Source of the DNA: Branchipolynoe longqiensis
Taxonomy: Eukaryota; Annelida; Polychaeta; Phyllodocida; Polynoidae
Reading direction: 5' to 3'
DNA: 64,000 nt
Assembly: GCA_030323885.1 (NCBI GenBank)
Contig: CM059186.1
Span: 21,843,849-21,907,848 of the forward strand
Below, in pieces: positions 1 through 10,939 of this stretch; the first letter of the stretch is position 1; the number at the start of each line of letters is the position of its first letter. The notes beneath the pieces were generated by a model. The model made no database searches. It was given only the letters and a program-made list of their open reading frames with translations, and was not told where the DNA came from. The position numbers and the translations under genes are program-made.

Positions 1-391
1 GGGATTCGAACAGCTGGTCAAGTCAAACCAATGACTTAAAAATTGATACTCGTCACTTCCTATCCAGGCACTCAGCATTATTAGAATAGGGCAAGGACGG
101 GTTGGCTCAGTGTCAGGATAATGTGATTGAGTGGGATATCAGGTCATGGTGCTGGTGGCCTGGTCTCCCAGTGGGGCAGCACTATAAAGTCACCATGAGT
201 GTGCACTGTCACAAATCGGTACCCGTCCTGATATGAGCATATATGTTGCCAGGATGTAAAACTCCAAAAACAACAACCAACAACCTGGTGGGGCAGCACT
301 ATAAAGTTGCCATGAGTGTCCACTGTCACAAATCGGTACCCGTCCTGATATGAGCATAGATGTTGCCAGGACGTAAAACTCCAAAAACTAC
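1..391 (+). mobile_element. SINE-A copy with duplicated 3' tail
   Basis: Starts inside the tRNA-like head (GGGATTCGAAC at the edge), continues through TCAAACCAATGACTTAAAAA and ends in the usual TTGCCAGGACGTAAAAC. The final part from GGGGCAGCACTATAAAG to the end appears twice (about 172-268 and 290-387), a direct duplication of roughly 115 bp. Confidence 0.85.
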
Positions 392-624
392 TTCACCGGG
401 CAGGCCAATCAAGTCTCCTATAGCTGGACAGGTGGCCGAGACCAGTGACAAGATTAATGACACAGGGAGGTGTCGTGCTAATGATCGCCACACAGTTTGA
501 AACACATAACTCATTGTAAGTATTTGTTTGCTGGTTTCCTTTTGTTGTTTTTTTGGGGGGGGGGGGGGGAGGGGGAAGGGCGGTTTTGGGGTGTTTTAAA
601 AAAAGATCGTAGCCTAGTGTTGGT
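392..624. other. Unassigned spacer with a G run
   Basis: No coding signal. Contains a homopolymer G tract near 556-570 that is likely length-polymorphic and hard to sequence. Confidence 0.5.
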
Positions 625-966
625 TGGCTGTTTGTTGGAGTTTTGCATCCTGGCAACTTCTAAGGTCATATCAGGATGGGTACTGACTTTTGACACTGTG
701 CGCTCATGACAACTTTATAGTGCTGCCCAACTGGGCGACCAGGCTGGCAGCAGCATGACCTGATATCCCACTCAGTCACATTATCCTGACACTGAGCCAA
801 ACAGTCCTTTCCCTAACCAAATAATACCGAGCACCTGGCTTGGAAGCGTATCAATTTTTAAGTCATTGGTTTGACAGGACGAGGGTTCAAACCTGTGGCT
901 TTGAATCCCACGATCTACCAAAATGGGAGAGGGATGCTCAACTCATTCGGCTATCTTGTCTGGTCT
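625..966 (-). mobile_element. SINE-A copy, near full length
   Basis: Complement carries the tRNA-like head near 966 and the tail GTAAAAC-like end near 640. The B-box-like GGTTCAAACC is recognisable at 885-900. Diverged from the best copy at 37979-38325. Confidence 0.85.
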
Positions 967-1066
967 CCTAGCCTAGTACCCGTTAGCTAAGTGTATGTGT
1001 GAGTGCAGACGCACACTCACCTACCCACACACAACCAAACCTACATGCACACATGCACACACATGC

Positions 1067-1138
<72 letters not shown>
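1067..1138. repeat. (TA)n microsatellite
   Basis: About 70 bp of alternating TA, interrupted once by TTTATA. Confidence 0.95.
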
Positions 1139-1140
<2 letters not shown>

Positions 1141-1261
1141 TGCTGTATAAGAATTATACGAGTACAATAATCCAGAATATCCCTTCTCTCCCTCATCACT
1201 CACTCAGCTCCATGGACTGTGGAAGTCTCTTATAGTCATCTACTGCTCCAGCCTCCCCACC

Positions 1262-1497
1262 TCATCAAATTGATACTTGTCACTTCCTGGCCCGGTGCTC
1301 GGCATTAATAGGATAGGGCTAGGACTGGTTATCTCAGTGTCTGGATAATGTGACCGAGTGGGATATCGGGTAATGGTGTCAGCAACCTGATTTCCCAGTG
1401 AGGCAGCTCTATAAAGTCGCCACGAGTGCGCACTGTGATAAATCAGTACCCGTCCTGATAGGACCTTAGATGTTGCCAGGGTGTAAAATTCCAACAA
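1262..1497 (+). mobile_element. SINE-A copy, head missing
   Basis: Begins in the body at AAATTGATACTTGTCACTTC and runs to the tail GGGTGTAAAATTCCAACAA. The tRNA-like head is absent. Confidence 0.85.
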
Positions 1498-1534
1498 TCA
1501 ATCGATCAATCAGCCATCCACAACTGGATTAACT

Positions 1535-1890
1535 GGAGATAGTTGGTCGGTTGTTGGAGCTTTACGTCCTGGCAACATTTAATGTCATATCAGGTCGGGT
1601 ACGGACTTGTGGCAGTGCATACTCACGGCGACTTCATAGTGCTGCCCCACTGGGAGACCAGTCGGCCAGAACCATGACCTGATATCACACTCAGTCACAT
1701 TATCGTGACACTGAGCCAATCAATCCTTGCCCTATCCTAATAATGCCGAGCGCCAGGCGAGGGAAGCGACAAGTATCAATTTTCAAGTCATTGGTTTGAC
1801 ATGACCAGGGTTTGAACCTGTGGGTTTGAATCCCACGATCTACCAAAATGGGAGACGGAGGCTCAACTCATTCAGCCATCCCGACTAGAC
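1535..1890 (-). mobile_element. SINE-A copy, near full length
   Basis: Tail (TTACGTCCTGGCAACATTT) at the left and head (CTCATTCAGCCATCCCG) at the right. A tail-only fragment follows at 1915-1949. Confidence 0.85.
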
Positions 1891-1949
1891 ACATTATTTG
1901 TGAATGTGGTTGGATTTTTACGTCCTGGCAACATCTAAGGTCATATCAA

Positions 1950-2980
1950 CCTGAAGTCACCTGAGTAGTTCAGTACTAGTACACATGCCCGTTCACTACA
2001 GGTGTGGCGGAAAAAGATGGGAGAAGTTACCCCCCCCCCCCACCCACCCAAACCACAGTGCCGTATTTATGGGGGGGGGGGAGCGTCCTGGTTTACCAGA
2101 GCTCCCCCTCTAAGAAAATACTACTGAATTTGTTGTTGTTTTGCTGAAGAGTAGAGATTGTTACAAAAGCAAAACTATGTACCACGTGACCCCATTCTCC
2201 ACATGCTTGCTGTGGACAATATATAATAGTTGACATTTTCTTTTTTTTCATGGCTATGGCTCAAAACACAAGAAAAGTAAAAACCCTCCTGTAAATGTGG
2301 ACAGTGTACTGGCTATATAGGTTAACTGCTTAGTGATACTAATATTGTTCAATGCATATATTTCAATACCTATATTTCGTGTCATAATCGGCTATTATCA
2401 TCTCCGTATATTGCTTACTACTAGTCATACACATGATCTTAGGACGATATCTTTTTACAGCTAAAAGTTAGATCAGCGTACGGCCCTGGTGCTGTGCTAC
2501 ACCACATGCAGGTATATTTACAATTGCAGTTCTTTGATAAAAACCTAAAGCGCAACACCACACACGGTGCTTTTTAATAACACTGTGTGAACCCCCCCCC
2601 CCCACCCCCAACACACCCACCATAATTAATTCCTAGACGAATAGGGAAACATAAATCAAAACAGGCACGAGTGTTTTTAAAAATTTCTAGTGACAAAACT
2701 AGCTGAGGCCGCAATATTTCCGAAATACTTTGCCGCAGGGTGAAATGTGTTGCTGTTGCCTCCCTTGCCCCCCCCCCCCCCGCCTTGAAAGCTCCCACCC
2801 CCCCCACACACACACTTTCTCCACCTCAGCTCTCCCCTTGAATGGCTTGATGGTGATTCCCGACCAGACCCCCCCCCATCCCCATACCCCCACCTTCTCC
2901 ACCTCAGCTCCCATTGATGGGTGATTCCCCACCATCTGGCTCAGCTGACGCAGTTCAAAGCTGAGTCAACTAATTGATGT
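1950..2980. other. Unassigned region with C and G runs
   Basis: No gene seen. Homopolymer tracts occur at about 2031-2040 (C), 2072-2081 (G), 2592-2603 (C), 2768-2780 (C) and 2871-2877 (C). Between 2810 and 2935 a segment around CTTTCTCCACCTCAGCTC is imperfectly duplicated. Short peptides readable here come from the homopolymers. Confidence 0.5.
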
Positions 2981-5313
2981 GAGTTAGTTAGTAACATGGG
3001 GGCTGAGTACTCGTGGGTGAGTTAGTTAGTAACACACGGGTGGAGCTATTCATGGGTGGGTGAGTAGTTAGTAATAGTGGAGACGAGCTACTCGTGGGTG
3101 GGTGAGTAGTTAGTAAAGGGCGAGCTGAGCTACTCGTGGGTGGGTGAGTTAGGTAGTAACAGGGGAGCCGAGCTACTCGTGGGTGGGTGTGTTAGTTAGT
3201 AACAGGCGAGCCTAGCTACTCGTGGGTGGGTGAGTTAGTTAGTAACAGGGGAGCCGAGCTACTCGTGGGTGGGTGAGTAGTTAGTAACAGGCGAGCCTAG
3301 CTACTCGTGGGTGGGTGAGTTAGTTAGTAACAGGGGAGCCGAGCTACTCGTGGGTGGGTGAATTAGTTAGTAACAGGGGAGCCGAGCTTCTCGTGGGTGG
3401 GTGAGTAGTTAGTAACAGGCGAGCCTAGCTACTCATGGGTGGGAGAGTTAGTGAGTAACAGGTGAGCCTAGCTACTCGTGGGTGGGTGAGTTAGTTAGTA
3501 ACAGGGGAGCCTAGCTACTCGTGGGTGGGTGAGTTAGTTAGTAACAGGGGAGCCCAGCTACTCGTGGGTGGGTGAGTAGTTAGTAACAGGCGAGCCTAGC
3601 TACTCGTGGGTGGGTGAGTTAGTTAGTAACAGGCGAGCCGAGCTACTCGTGGGTGGGTGAGTTAGTAACAGGCGAGCCTAGCTACACGTGGGTGGGTGTG
3701 TTAGTTAGTAACAGGGGAGCCGAGCTACTCATGGGTGGGTGCGTTAGTTAGTAACAGGCGAGCCTAGCTACTCGTGGGTGGGTGTGTTAGTTAGTAACAG
3801 GGGAGCCGAGCTACTCGTGGGTGGGTGAGTAGTTAGTAACAGGCGAGCCTAGCTACTCGTGGGTGGGTGAGTTAGTTAGTAACAGGGGAGCCGAGCTACT
3901 CGTGGGTGGGTGAGTTAGTTAGTAACAGGGGAGCCGAGCTACTCGTGGGTGGGTGAGTTAGTTAGTAACAGGGGAGCCGAGCTACTCGTGGGTGGGTGAG
4001 TAGTTAGTAACAGGGAGCCGAGCTACTCGGGGTGGTGAGTTAGTTAGTAACAGGGGAGCCTAGCTACTCGTGGGTGGGTGTCTTAGTTAGTAACAGGGGA
4101 GCCGAGCTACTCGTGGGTGGGTGAGTTAGTTAGTAACTGGGGAGCCGAGCTACTCGTGGGTGGGTGCGTTAGTTAGTAACAGGGGAGCCTAGCTACTCGT
4201 GGGTGGGTGTGTTAGTTAGTAACAGGGGAGCCGAGCTACTCGTGGGTGGGTGAGTTAGTTAGTAACAGGTGAGCCTAGCTACTCGTGGGTGGGTGAGTTA
4301 GTTAGTAACAGGGGAGCCGAGCTACTCGTGGGTGGGTGCGTTAGTTAGTAACAGGGGAGCCGAGCTACTCGTGGGTGGGTGAGTTAGTTAGTAACAGGGG
4401 AGCCGAGCTACTCGTGGGTGTGTGCGTTAGTTAGTAACAGGGGAGCCGAGCTACTCATGGGTGGGTGAGTCAGTTAGTAACAGGGGAGCCGAGCTACTCA
4501 TGGGTGGGTGAGTAGTTAGTAACAGGGGAGCCGAGCTACTCGTGGGTGGGTGCGCTACTTAGTAACAGGGGAGCCGAGCTACTCGTGGGTGGGTGAGGTA
4601 GTAACACACGGGCTGAGCTACTCATGAGGGGTGAGTAGTTAGTAACAGGGGAGCCGAGCTTCTCGTGGGTGGGTGAGTAGTTAGTAACAGGGGACCGAGC
4701 TACTCGTGGGTGGGTGAGTTAATAACATGGGAGCTGAGCTACTCGTTGGTGGGTGAGTAGTTAGTAACATGACGGCTGAGCTACTCGTTGGTGGGTGAGT
4801 AGTTAGTAACATGACGGCTGAGCTACTCGTGGGTGGGTGAGTAATTGGTAACATGACGGCTGAACTACTCGTGGGTGGGTGAGTTAGTTAGTAAGACACA
4901 GGCTGAGCTACTTGTGGGTGGGTGAGTTAGTTAGTAACACACGGGCTGAGCTACTCGTGAGTGGGTGAGTTAGTTAGTAAACACGGGCTGAGCTACTCGT
5001 GAGTGGGTGAGTTAGTTAGTAAACACGGGCTGAGCTACTCGTGAGTGGGTGAGTTAGTTAGTAAACACGGGCTGAGCTACACGTGGGTGGGTGAGTTAGT
5101 TTGTAAGACACAGGCTGAGCTACACGTGGGTGGGTGAGTTAGTTAGTAACACACGGGTTGAGTTACTCGTGGGTGGGTGAGTTACTAACACACGGGCTGA
5201 ATTACTCTACTCATGAGTGGGTGAGTTAGTTAGTAACACACGGGCTGAGCTACACGTGAGTGGGTGAGTTAGTTAGTAACACACGGGCTGAGCTACTCGT
5301 GGGTGGGTGAGTC
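2981..5313. repeat. 43-bp minisatellite, about 54 copies
   Basis: Unit core GAGTTAGTTAGTAACAGGGG followed by AGCCGAGCTACTCGTGGGTG and GGT. Variants include GAGTAGTTAG (four bases shorter) and CCTAGC for CCGAGC, which alternate in the left part. From about 4590 onward the ACACACGGGCTGAGC variant takes over, showing regional turnover. No open frame persists because 43 is not a multiple of three. Confidence 0.95.
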
Positions 5314-5465
5314 GCAGACAAAAAGCGCGGGCTACACGTGTAGGCTGTCAGTGTCAGTACACAAGTAAGATACCTGTAAGGAGCAGTCGATGGGAGCTGA
5401 CACGTGAAAGTGAGCTGTAGGCTTACAACCCCAACAACACGTGATGGATGGATAAGTAAGACTAG

Positions 5466-5822
5466 GTTGGTTGGTTGGTTGTTGGGTTTTACGTCCTGGC
5501 AACATCTAAGGTCATATCATTATCAGGGCCGGTACTGACTTGTGACAGTGCACACTCATGGTGACTTTATATGATTATAGTGCTACCCCACTGGAAGACC
5601 AGTATGCCATCTCATATCCCACTCAGTCACATTTTCCTGACACTGAGCCAACGAGTCCTTGCGGTATCCTAATAATGGTGAGTGCCTGGCTAGGATTAGG
5701 AAGTGACAGGTTTCAATTTTTAAGTCACTGGCTTGCCTCAACCAGGGTTCAAACCAGTGAGTTCGAATCCCATTATCTACCAAAACGGGAGATGGCCATT
5801 CAACTCATTCGACCATCCTGAG
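5466..5822 (-). mobile_element. SINE-A copy, near full length
   Basis: Tail near 5490 (TTTTACGTCCTGGCAACATC), head near 5820 (ATTCGACCATCCTGAG). A four-base TTAT insertion sits in the ATATCAGG block. Confidence 0.85.
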
Positions 5823-5837
5823 TTGATGGCCGAATGA

Positions 5838-5873
5838 GTAAGACTCTTAGTCTTAAAAGACTAAGAGTCTTAC
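5838..5873. repeat. Near-perfect hairpin
   Basis: Two 17-nt arms (GTAAGACTCTTAGTCTT and its complement) are separated by AA. A partial copy of one arm (GTAAGACTAAGAGT) recurs at 6159-6172, just past the foldback element. Confidence 0.9.
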
Positions 5874-5884
5874 CAGACTCTTAA

Positions 5885-6153
5885 TAATGCCCGGTACACA
5901 CCTAGCGTATACGATCGTTTTCCCGCACCCACCTAGCGTATACGACCTAAAACTGCCCCAAAATCGTGAGGTGTGCACTCCCCTAGCACACCTACCGATT
6001 GCGATTCCCGATTTTTTGGGATAAAACGGTATGTGTGCGCTAGGATTACGATTGCGATTCCCGATTTGAAAAATGAATCGGCCCGATTTCAGTTTTAAGC
6101 TGATCGGGAGTCCTATGCGCGAATCCTATACGCTATGTGTGTACATGGCATTA
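5885..6153. mobile_element. Foldback element FB1
   Basis: Ends are inverted: TAATGCCCGGTACACACC on the left and GTGTGTACATGGCATTA on the right. The arms repeat short words (CCTAGCGTATACGA, GATTGCGATTCCCGATT). An AT-rich centre occurs near 6006-6028. The same family is at 19830-20111. No coding capacity. Confidence 0.7.
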
Positions 6154-6167
6154 GTCTGGTAAGACTA

Positions 6168-6448
6168 AGAGTGCTGGCTGGCTTCCCGGGGCGTGAGTTC
6201 GAATGTGGACTGAATCAATCTGATGACTTACGAAATTGATACGTCTTGTCACCTATGCGGGCGCTCGGTATTAATAGGATGGGGCAACGATTTGCTTGGT
6301 CGGTACCGGGATAATGTGACTAGGTATCAGGTCATGGTGTTTAGGGGGCCTTGTCTCCTGGTAGGGCAGCACTATTAAGTTGCCATGAGTGAGCCCTGTC
6401 AGAAATCGGTACCTGTCTTGATATACCATTATATGTTGCTAGGACGTA
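6168..6448 (+). mobile_element. SINE-A copy, strongly diverged
   Basis: Body (TGATGACTTACGAAATTGAT), centre (GGGCAGCACTATTAAGTTGC) and tail (TTGCTAGGACGTAAG) are recognisable in order. Confidence 0.75.
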
Positions 6449-6807
6449 AGGCCCGTACATAAACCGAAGCCACGGCATTCCGCCCTCGCCAACTCGCACG
6501 TGGGGTGCGTCTTACAAGTGCAGCAAAGCTATGTTGATAATAAGTTATTGTTTCTTGGTTTCTACTACTGTAAGGAATTTTGCAGCCAAACCTGTGTTCT
6601 TCAATGGTGGAGGAAAAATGACAACGCAGAGGAACTCTTCAGCGATCACCCAGAAAGAAAAACAAGGGGGAACTCTTCAATGGTGGGGGGGAGGAAAACA
6701 TGGAACTCGTCAATGGTGGTGGGGGAGGCGGGAGGCGGACGGCGGGGGGGGGGGGGTTAGAAAAAACGGAGGAACTGTTCAATTAGTGAAGGAAGTGAAC
6801 TGTTCAA
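6449..6807. other. Unassigned, purine-rich stretch
   Basis: No gene seen. Between 6600 and 6765 a GGAACTCTTCAATGGTGG-like block recurs three times with G runs, a degenerate short tandem repeat. Confidence 0.5.
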
Positions 6808-7021
6808 TAGAGTAGAACTGGTTCATCAAAGGCTGTGGCATAAACTGTCCTGTCTGTAGGAAAGTGCATAAAGACCCCGTGCTGCTTATCGGAAAGAGTA
6901 GCCAATGTGGCGGTAGTGGGTTTCCTCCAAAAGAAATATGTCAGAATGACCATCTCTTCAACGTCCAATAGCCGATGATGAAAATCAATGTGCTCTAGAC
7001 GCGTTGTTAAATAAAACAAAC
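6808..7021 (+). mobile_element. SINE-B copy, 5'-truncated
   Basis: Contains ACTGGTTCATCAAAGGCTGT, TTTCCTCCAAAAGAAATATG and the terminal TTAAATAAAACAAACT. It lacks the tRNA-like head. Its 3' end lies about 20 bp inside the Wnt exon 2 donor, in antisense orientation to that gene. Confidence 0.85.
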
Positions 7022-7042
7022 TTTCCTTTCGGGGGTACTCAC

Positions 7043-7281
7043 GTAGCGTTGGCAGGGTGTGCGGCTGGCCATAGAGCGAGTTTTGCTGGGCGGGCAGGGT
7101 GCAGTTCCAGCGACGCCCGTGAAACTGGTGGCGACACTCAGCTAGGGCCAGCTTGGCGCCTTCCCCGACCGCCACGACGGCGTCCGGCCGGCTCTGGCAG
7201 ATGGTCCGCTGTCGGGGCGCCAGGCCCGGAATCTTGTTACAGATGATGTTAGCACCCAGCGCGACCACCGAGGACAATGCT
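7043..7281 (-). CDS. Wnt7: Wnt7-type gene, exon 2 (internal coding exon)
   Basis: Encodes 79 residues of a secreted, lipid-modified Wnt ligand that signals through Frizzled receptors. The translation shows the Wnt N-terminal signature [14 protein letters not shown], then [16 protein letters not shown] and the RRWNC motif. Four conserved cysteines are seen (IICN, TICQ, AECR, WNC). The [17 protein letters not shown] stretch is characteristic of the Wnt7 subfamily. The exon is 239 nt: one base finishing a codon, 79 codons, one base opening the next. The acceptor reads cttccag/a and the donor c/GTGAGT. Base composition is clearly GC-rich against AT-rich or repetitive flanks. After WNC the linker ([13 protein letters not shown]) differs from the vertebrate sequence, which is unsurprising for a protostome. 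A SINE-B begins about 20 bp past the donor, and the 39-bp minisatellite starts at the acceptor. No later exon lies in 1-7042, so the gene continues off the left edge. Family call is very secure; subfamily 7 is likely. Confidence 0.9.
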
Positions 7282-7282
7282 C

Positions 7283-9298
7283 TGGAAGTAGATGGTAGAT
7301 CATAGATGGTTTGATGTCATCGGGTCATTATTCTCTGAAACTAGATGGTGTGATGATGTAGGGTCATTATTCTCTGAAACTAGATGGTGTGATGATGTAG
7401 GGTCATTATTCTCTGAAACTAGATGGTGTGATGACATAGGGTCATTATTCTCTGAAACTAGATGGTGTGATGACATAGGGTCATTATTCTCTGAACCTAG
7501 ATGGTGTGATGATGTAGGGTCATTATTCTCTGAAACTAGATGGTGTGATGATGTAGGGTCATTATTCTCTGAAACTAGATGGTGTGATGATGTAGGGTCA
7601 TTATTCTCTGAAACTAGATGGTGTGATGATGTAGGGTCATTATTCTCTGAAACTAGATGGTGTGATGATGTAGGGTCATTATTCTCTGAAACTAGATGGT
7701 GTGATGATGTAGGGTCATTATTCTCTGAAACTAGATGGTGTGATGATGTAGGGTCATTATTCTCTGAAACTAGATGGTGTGATGATGTAGGGTCATTATT
7801 CTCTGAAACTAGATGGTGTGATGATGTAGGGTCATTATTCTCTGAAACTAGATGGTGTGATGATGTAGGGTCATTATTCTCTGAAACTAGATGGTGTGAT
7901 GATGTAGGGTCATTATTCTCTGAAACTAGATGGTGTGATGATGTTAGGTCATTATTCTCTGAAACTAGATGGTGTGATGATGTAGGGTCATTATTCTGTG
8001 AAACTAGATGGTGTGATGATGTAGGTCATTATTCTCTGAAACTAGATGGTGTGATGATGTAGGGTCATTATTCTCTGAAACTAGATGGTGTGATGATGTA
8101 GGGTCATTATTCTCTGAAACTAGATGGTGTGATGATGTAGGGTCATTATTCTCTGAAACTAGATGGTGTGATGATGTAGGGTCATTATTCTCTGAAACTA
8201 GATGGTGTGATGATGTAGGGTCATTATTCTCTGAAACTAGATGGTGTGATGATGTAGGGTCATTATTCTCTGAAACTAGATGGTGTGATGATGTAGGGTC
8301 ATTATTCTCTGAAACTAGATGGTGTGATGATGTAGGGTCATTATTCTCTGAAACTAGATGGTGTGATGATGTAGGGTCATTATTCTCTGAAACTAGATGG
8401 TGTGATGATGTAGGGTCATTATTCTCTGAAACTAGATGGTGTGATGATGTAGGGTCATTATTCTCTGAAACTAGATGGTGTGATGATGTAGGGTCATTAT
8501 TCTCTGAAACTAGATGGTGTGATGATGTAGGGTCATTATTCTCTGAAACTAGATGGTGTGATGATGTAGGGTATTATTCTCTGAACTAGATGGGTGATGA
8601 TGTAGGTCATTATTCTCTGAAACTAGATGGTGTGATGATGTAGGGTCATTTTCTCTGAAACTAGATGGTGTGATGATGTAGGGTCATTATTCTCTGAAAC
8701 TAGATGGTGTGATGATGTAGGGTCATTATTCTCTGAAACTAGATGGTGTGATGATGTAGGGTCATTATTCTCTGAAACTAGATGGTGTGATGACATAGGG
8801 TCATTATTCTCTGAAACTAGATGGTGTGATGATGTAGGGTCATTATTCTCTGAAACTAGATGGTGTGATGATGTAGGGTCATTATTCTCTGAAACTAGAT
8901 GGTGTGATGATGTAGGGTCATTATTCTCTGAAACTAGATGGTGTGATGATGTAGGGTCATTATTCTCTGAAACTAGATGGTGTGATGATGTAGGGCCATT
9001 ATTCTCTGAAACTAGATGGTGTGACGATGTAGGGTCATTATTCTCTGAAACTAGATGGTGTGATGATGTAGGGCCATTATTCTCTGAAACTAGATGGTGT
9101 GACGATGTAGGGCCATTATTCTCTGAAACTAGATGGTGTGATGATGTAGGGTCATTATTCTCTGAAACTAGATGGTGTGACGATGTAGGGCCATTATTCT
9201 CTGAAACTAGACAGTGTGACGATGTAGGGTCATTTTTCTCTGAAACTAGATGGTGTGATGATGTAGGGCCATTATTCTCTGAAACTAGATGGTATGAT
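7283..9298. repeat. 39-bp minisatellite, about 51 copies, abutting the Wnt exon 2 acceptor
   Basis: Unit TAGATGGTGTGATGATGTAG followed by GGTCATTATTCTCTGAAAC. Copies are highly uniform; variants (GACATAGGG, GATGTAGGGCC, CGATG) cluster, and a short degraded patch lies near 8570-8650. Because 39 is a multiple of three the array can stay open for over 250 codons, but that is a by-product. On the minus strand every unit reads ACCATCTAGTTTCAG/AG, close to the exon 2 acceptor ACCATCTACTTCCAG/AG. Confidence 0.97.
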
Positions 9299-9805
9299 AA
9301 TTACTAACCGCGAACAAACAGAGACAACACGCAGATGGAAATAACAAAATTTACTGGAGTACATAACCTGCAGGCAGGTCGAACATCATGAAGTACATGG
9401 TCATAACTGAATTATCGGATCGTGATGCAGAGTCACTAATGTCTTTGTACACGTATCGTGGATCATGGTATAGTGTTGAATGCAAACATGGATAAGTGTA
9501 ACCGTGATAGGTACAAGTCAACATGATAATTAGTGAAGAGACAAGTTAGATTATCAGTGGAAATCGAGAAGTTATCAGAGTAGAGAAGACAACATGAGAT
9601 GACTTAACGACACTCAGCAGCCCTCAACCCCATTAGTATCGGGTGGGAGGGTGGGTGAAGCGACTAGGACAGCCGAGTGAAAACGGGAAAGTGAAGAGAG
9701 AAAGCCAGACAGGTGCAGAAAGTACTGCCAAGACGGTAAGTAGTCCGGGAAAAAATAGTGCACATGTTCGCGTTCGGAAATTATATATGTTGACAAGCCA
9801 ACATA
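9299..9805 (-). mobile_element. Insertion of about 507 bp in the 39-bp array, possible solo LTR
   Basis: Non-repeat sequence splitting the array; one more unit follows at 9806-9868. Read on the minus strand it begins TGTTGGCTTGTCAACATA and ends TAGTAATTATCA, with TG...CA-like ends and a T-rich stretch before the end, as in LTRs. No clear target duplication is visible, so the LTR idea is tentative. Confidence 0.3.
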
Positions 9806-9868
9806 CGTGATGTAGGGCCATTATTCTCTGAAACTAGATGGTGTGACGACGTCGGGTCATTCTCATCT
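9806..9868. repeat. Residual 39-bp array units beyond the insertion
   Basis: GTGATGTAGGGCCATTATTC and the start of a second, diverged unit. Shows that the 507-bp sequence was inserted into an existing array. Confidence 0.85.
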
Positions 9869-10016
9869 TAAACTGGCTATCATACATTTGGTTTCCACCA
9901 AGGTAAACGTTCAGAAACTCCCATTGAGACACAGCTGAGATAGCATTTAATATCAAGTGTCTTCAAATTGTCTGAATTGAAACTACGTATAGAATGAATT
10001 TCAGAGAGATTCAATT

Positions 10017-10580
10017 GTTATATATATGATATATGATAAAAGATATATGATATATAGGATATGATATATAGGATATGATATATGATATATGAAATATGAT
10101 ATATGATATACTAGATATTATCTAGATATCACTCTCACAGCAGAGAGCTAAATGGAGAGCGGCAGTCAAGTAATGAAAGCAGTCTTTGTCGCATCGCGAA
10201 TGACAGCATGATGATGATGATGAGATATTATATATGTGATATATCTGGTATATATGGTATATGTGATATATGACATATGTGATACATGTGACACATGTGA
10301 TATATGTGATGCATCTGATACATATGATACATATAATATATAATGACATGTATTACATGTATCACATGCATGACATATATGATATATATGATATATATGA
10401 TATATATGATATATGTGATAGATGTGGTTTATGTGATATATCTGGTATATGTGAGATATTATGTGACATATATTGCATATATGATATATACAATATATGC
10501 GGTTTTTGATATATTGATATATTGATATTTATATGATATATATGATATATATATGATATATATTATATACATATATCATA
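10017..10580. repeat. AT-rich quasi-palindromic microsatellite (ATATGAT-type)
   Basis: Interleaved runs of ATATGATATATG and related words such as GATACATGTGAC. A LINE tail is embedded at 10128-10228. Both strands can form hairpins. Confidence 0.9.
10128..10228 (+). mobile_element. Non-LTR retrotransposon 3' tail (family D)
   Basis: Matches the family D 3' end: ACTCTCACAGCAGAGAGC, then GAAAGCAGTCTTTGTCGCAT and a terminal (GAT)n. In frame it reads SQQRAKWRAAVK then stop, the C-terminus of a LINE ORF2. The rest was lost by 5' truncation. Confidence 0.8.
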
Positions 10581-10939
10581 TATATGGTAATAAAATGTTT
10601 ATTATATATAAAGTTCACTTCACCAGCCTCTCATTTCGGGCGCAAAAAGACGACGTGCACAACGCTTCGTTCTGGCAAACAATTACAACAAATTAAAAGT
10701 CACATTTAAATTAAAGAGACAGCAAGCGGAAATGGGATAATTACAGTTGATGGATGTGTCTGAGAGGGAGGAAGCAGATGACATGTGGAGCTGAGACCCC
10801 GGCCTGTCCATATGGGAAAGCACACAGAGTGACTGTAACCAGTTTCACTGTGAATAGTAGGAGGATTGAGAGATAGTAAGAGACTCACTCCTGCACTATC
10901 TTGAGTGCTTATACTGTACACTGGATCCTCTATTCTCTA
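10581..10939. other. Unassigned, no feature seen
   Basis: Mixed-composition sequence without recognisable repeat or coding motif. Confidence 0.4.

Larger units (their letters stand above)
1..7042 (-). other. Inferred Wnt7 intron 2, partial
   Basis: Starts with the GTGAGT donor at 7042 and runs leftward past the window edge. No sequence resembling the next Wnt exon (which should carry a REAAFTYAI-like block) was seen in it. Confidence 0.6.

Noticed and set aside
6804..7042. Extension of the Wnt frame to 157 residues through the intron
   Set aside because: Past the GTGAGT donor at 7042 the frame translates antisense SINE-B sequence, so it is read-through and not protein.
7292..8062. 256-codon frame with a 13-residue repeat (GSLFSETRWCDDV)
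   Set aside because: The 39-bp unit is a multiple of three, so one frame stays open by default. Copies are equally alike at all codon positions and no flanking exon signals fit.
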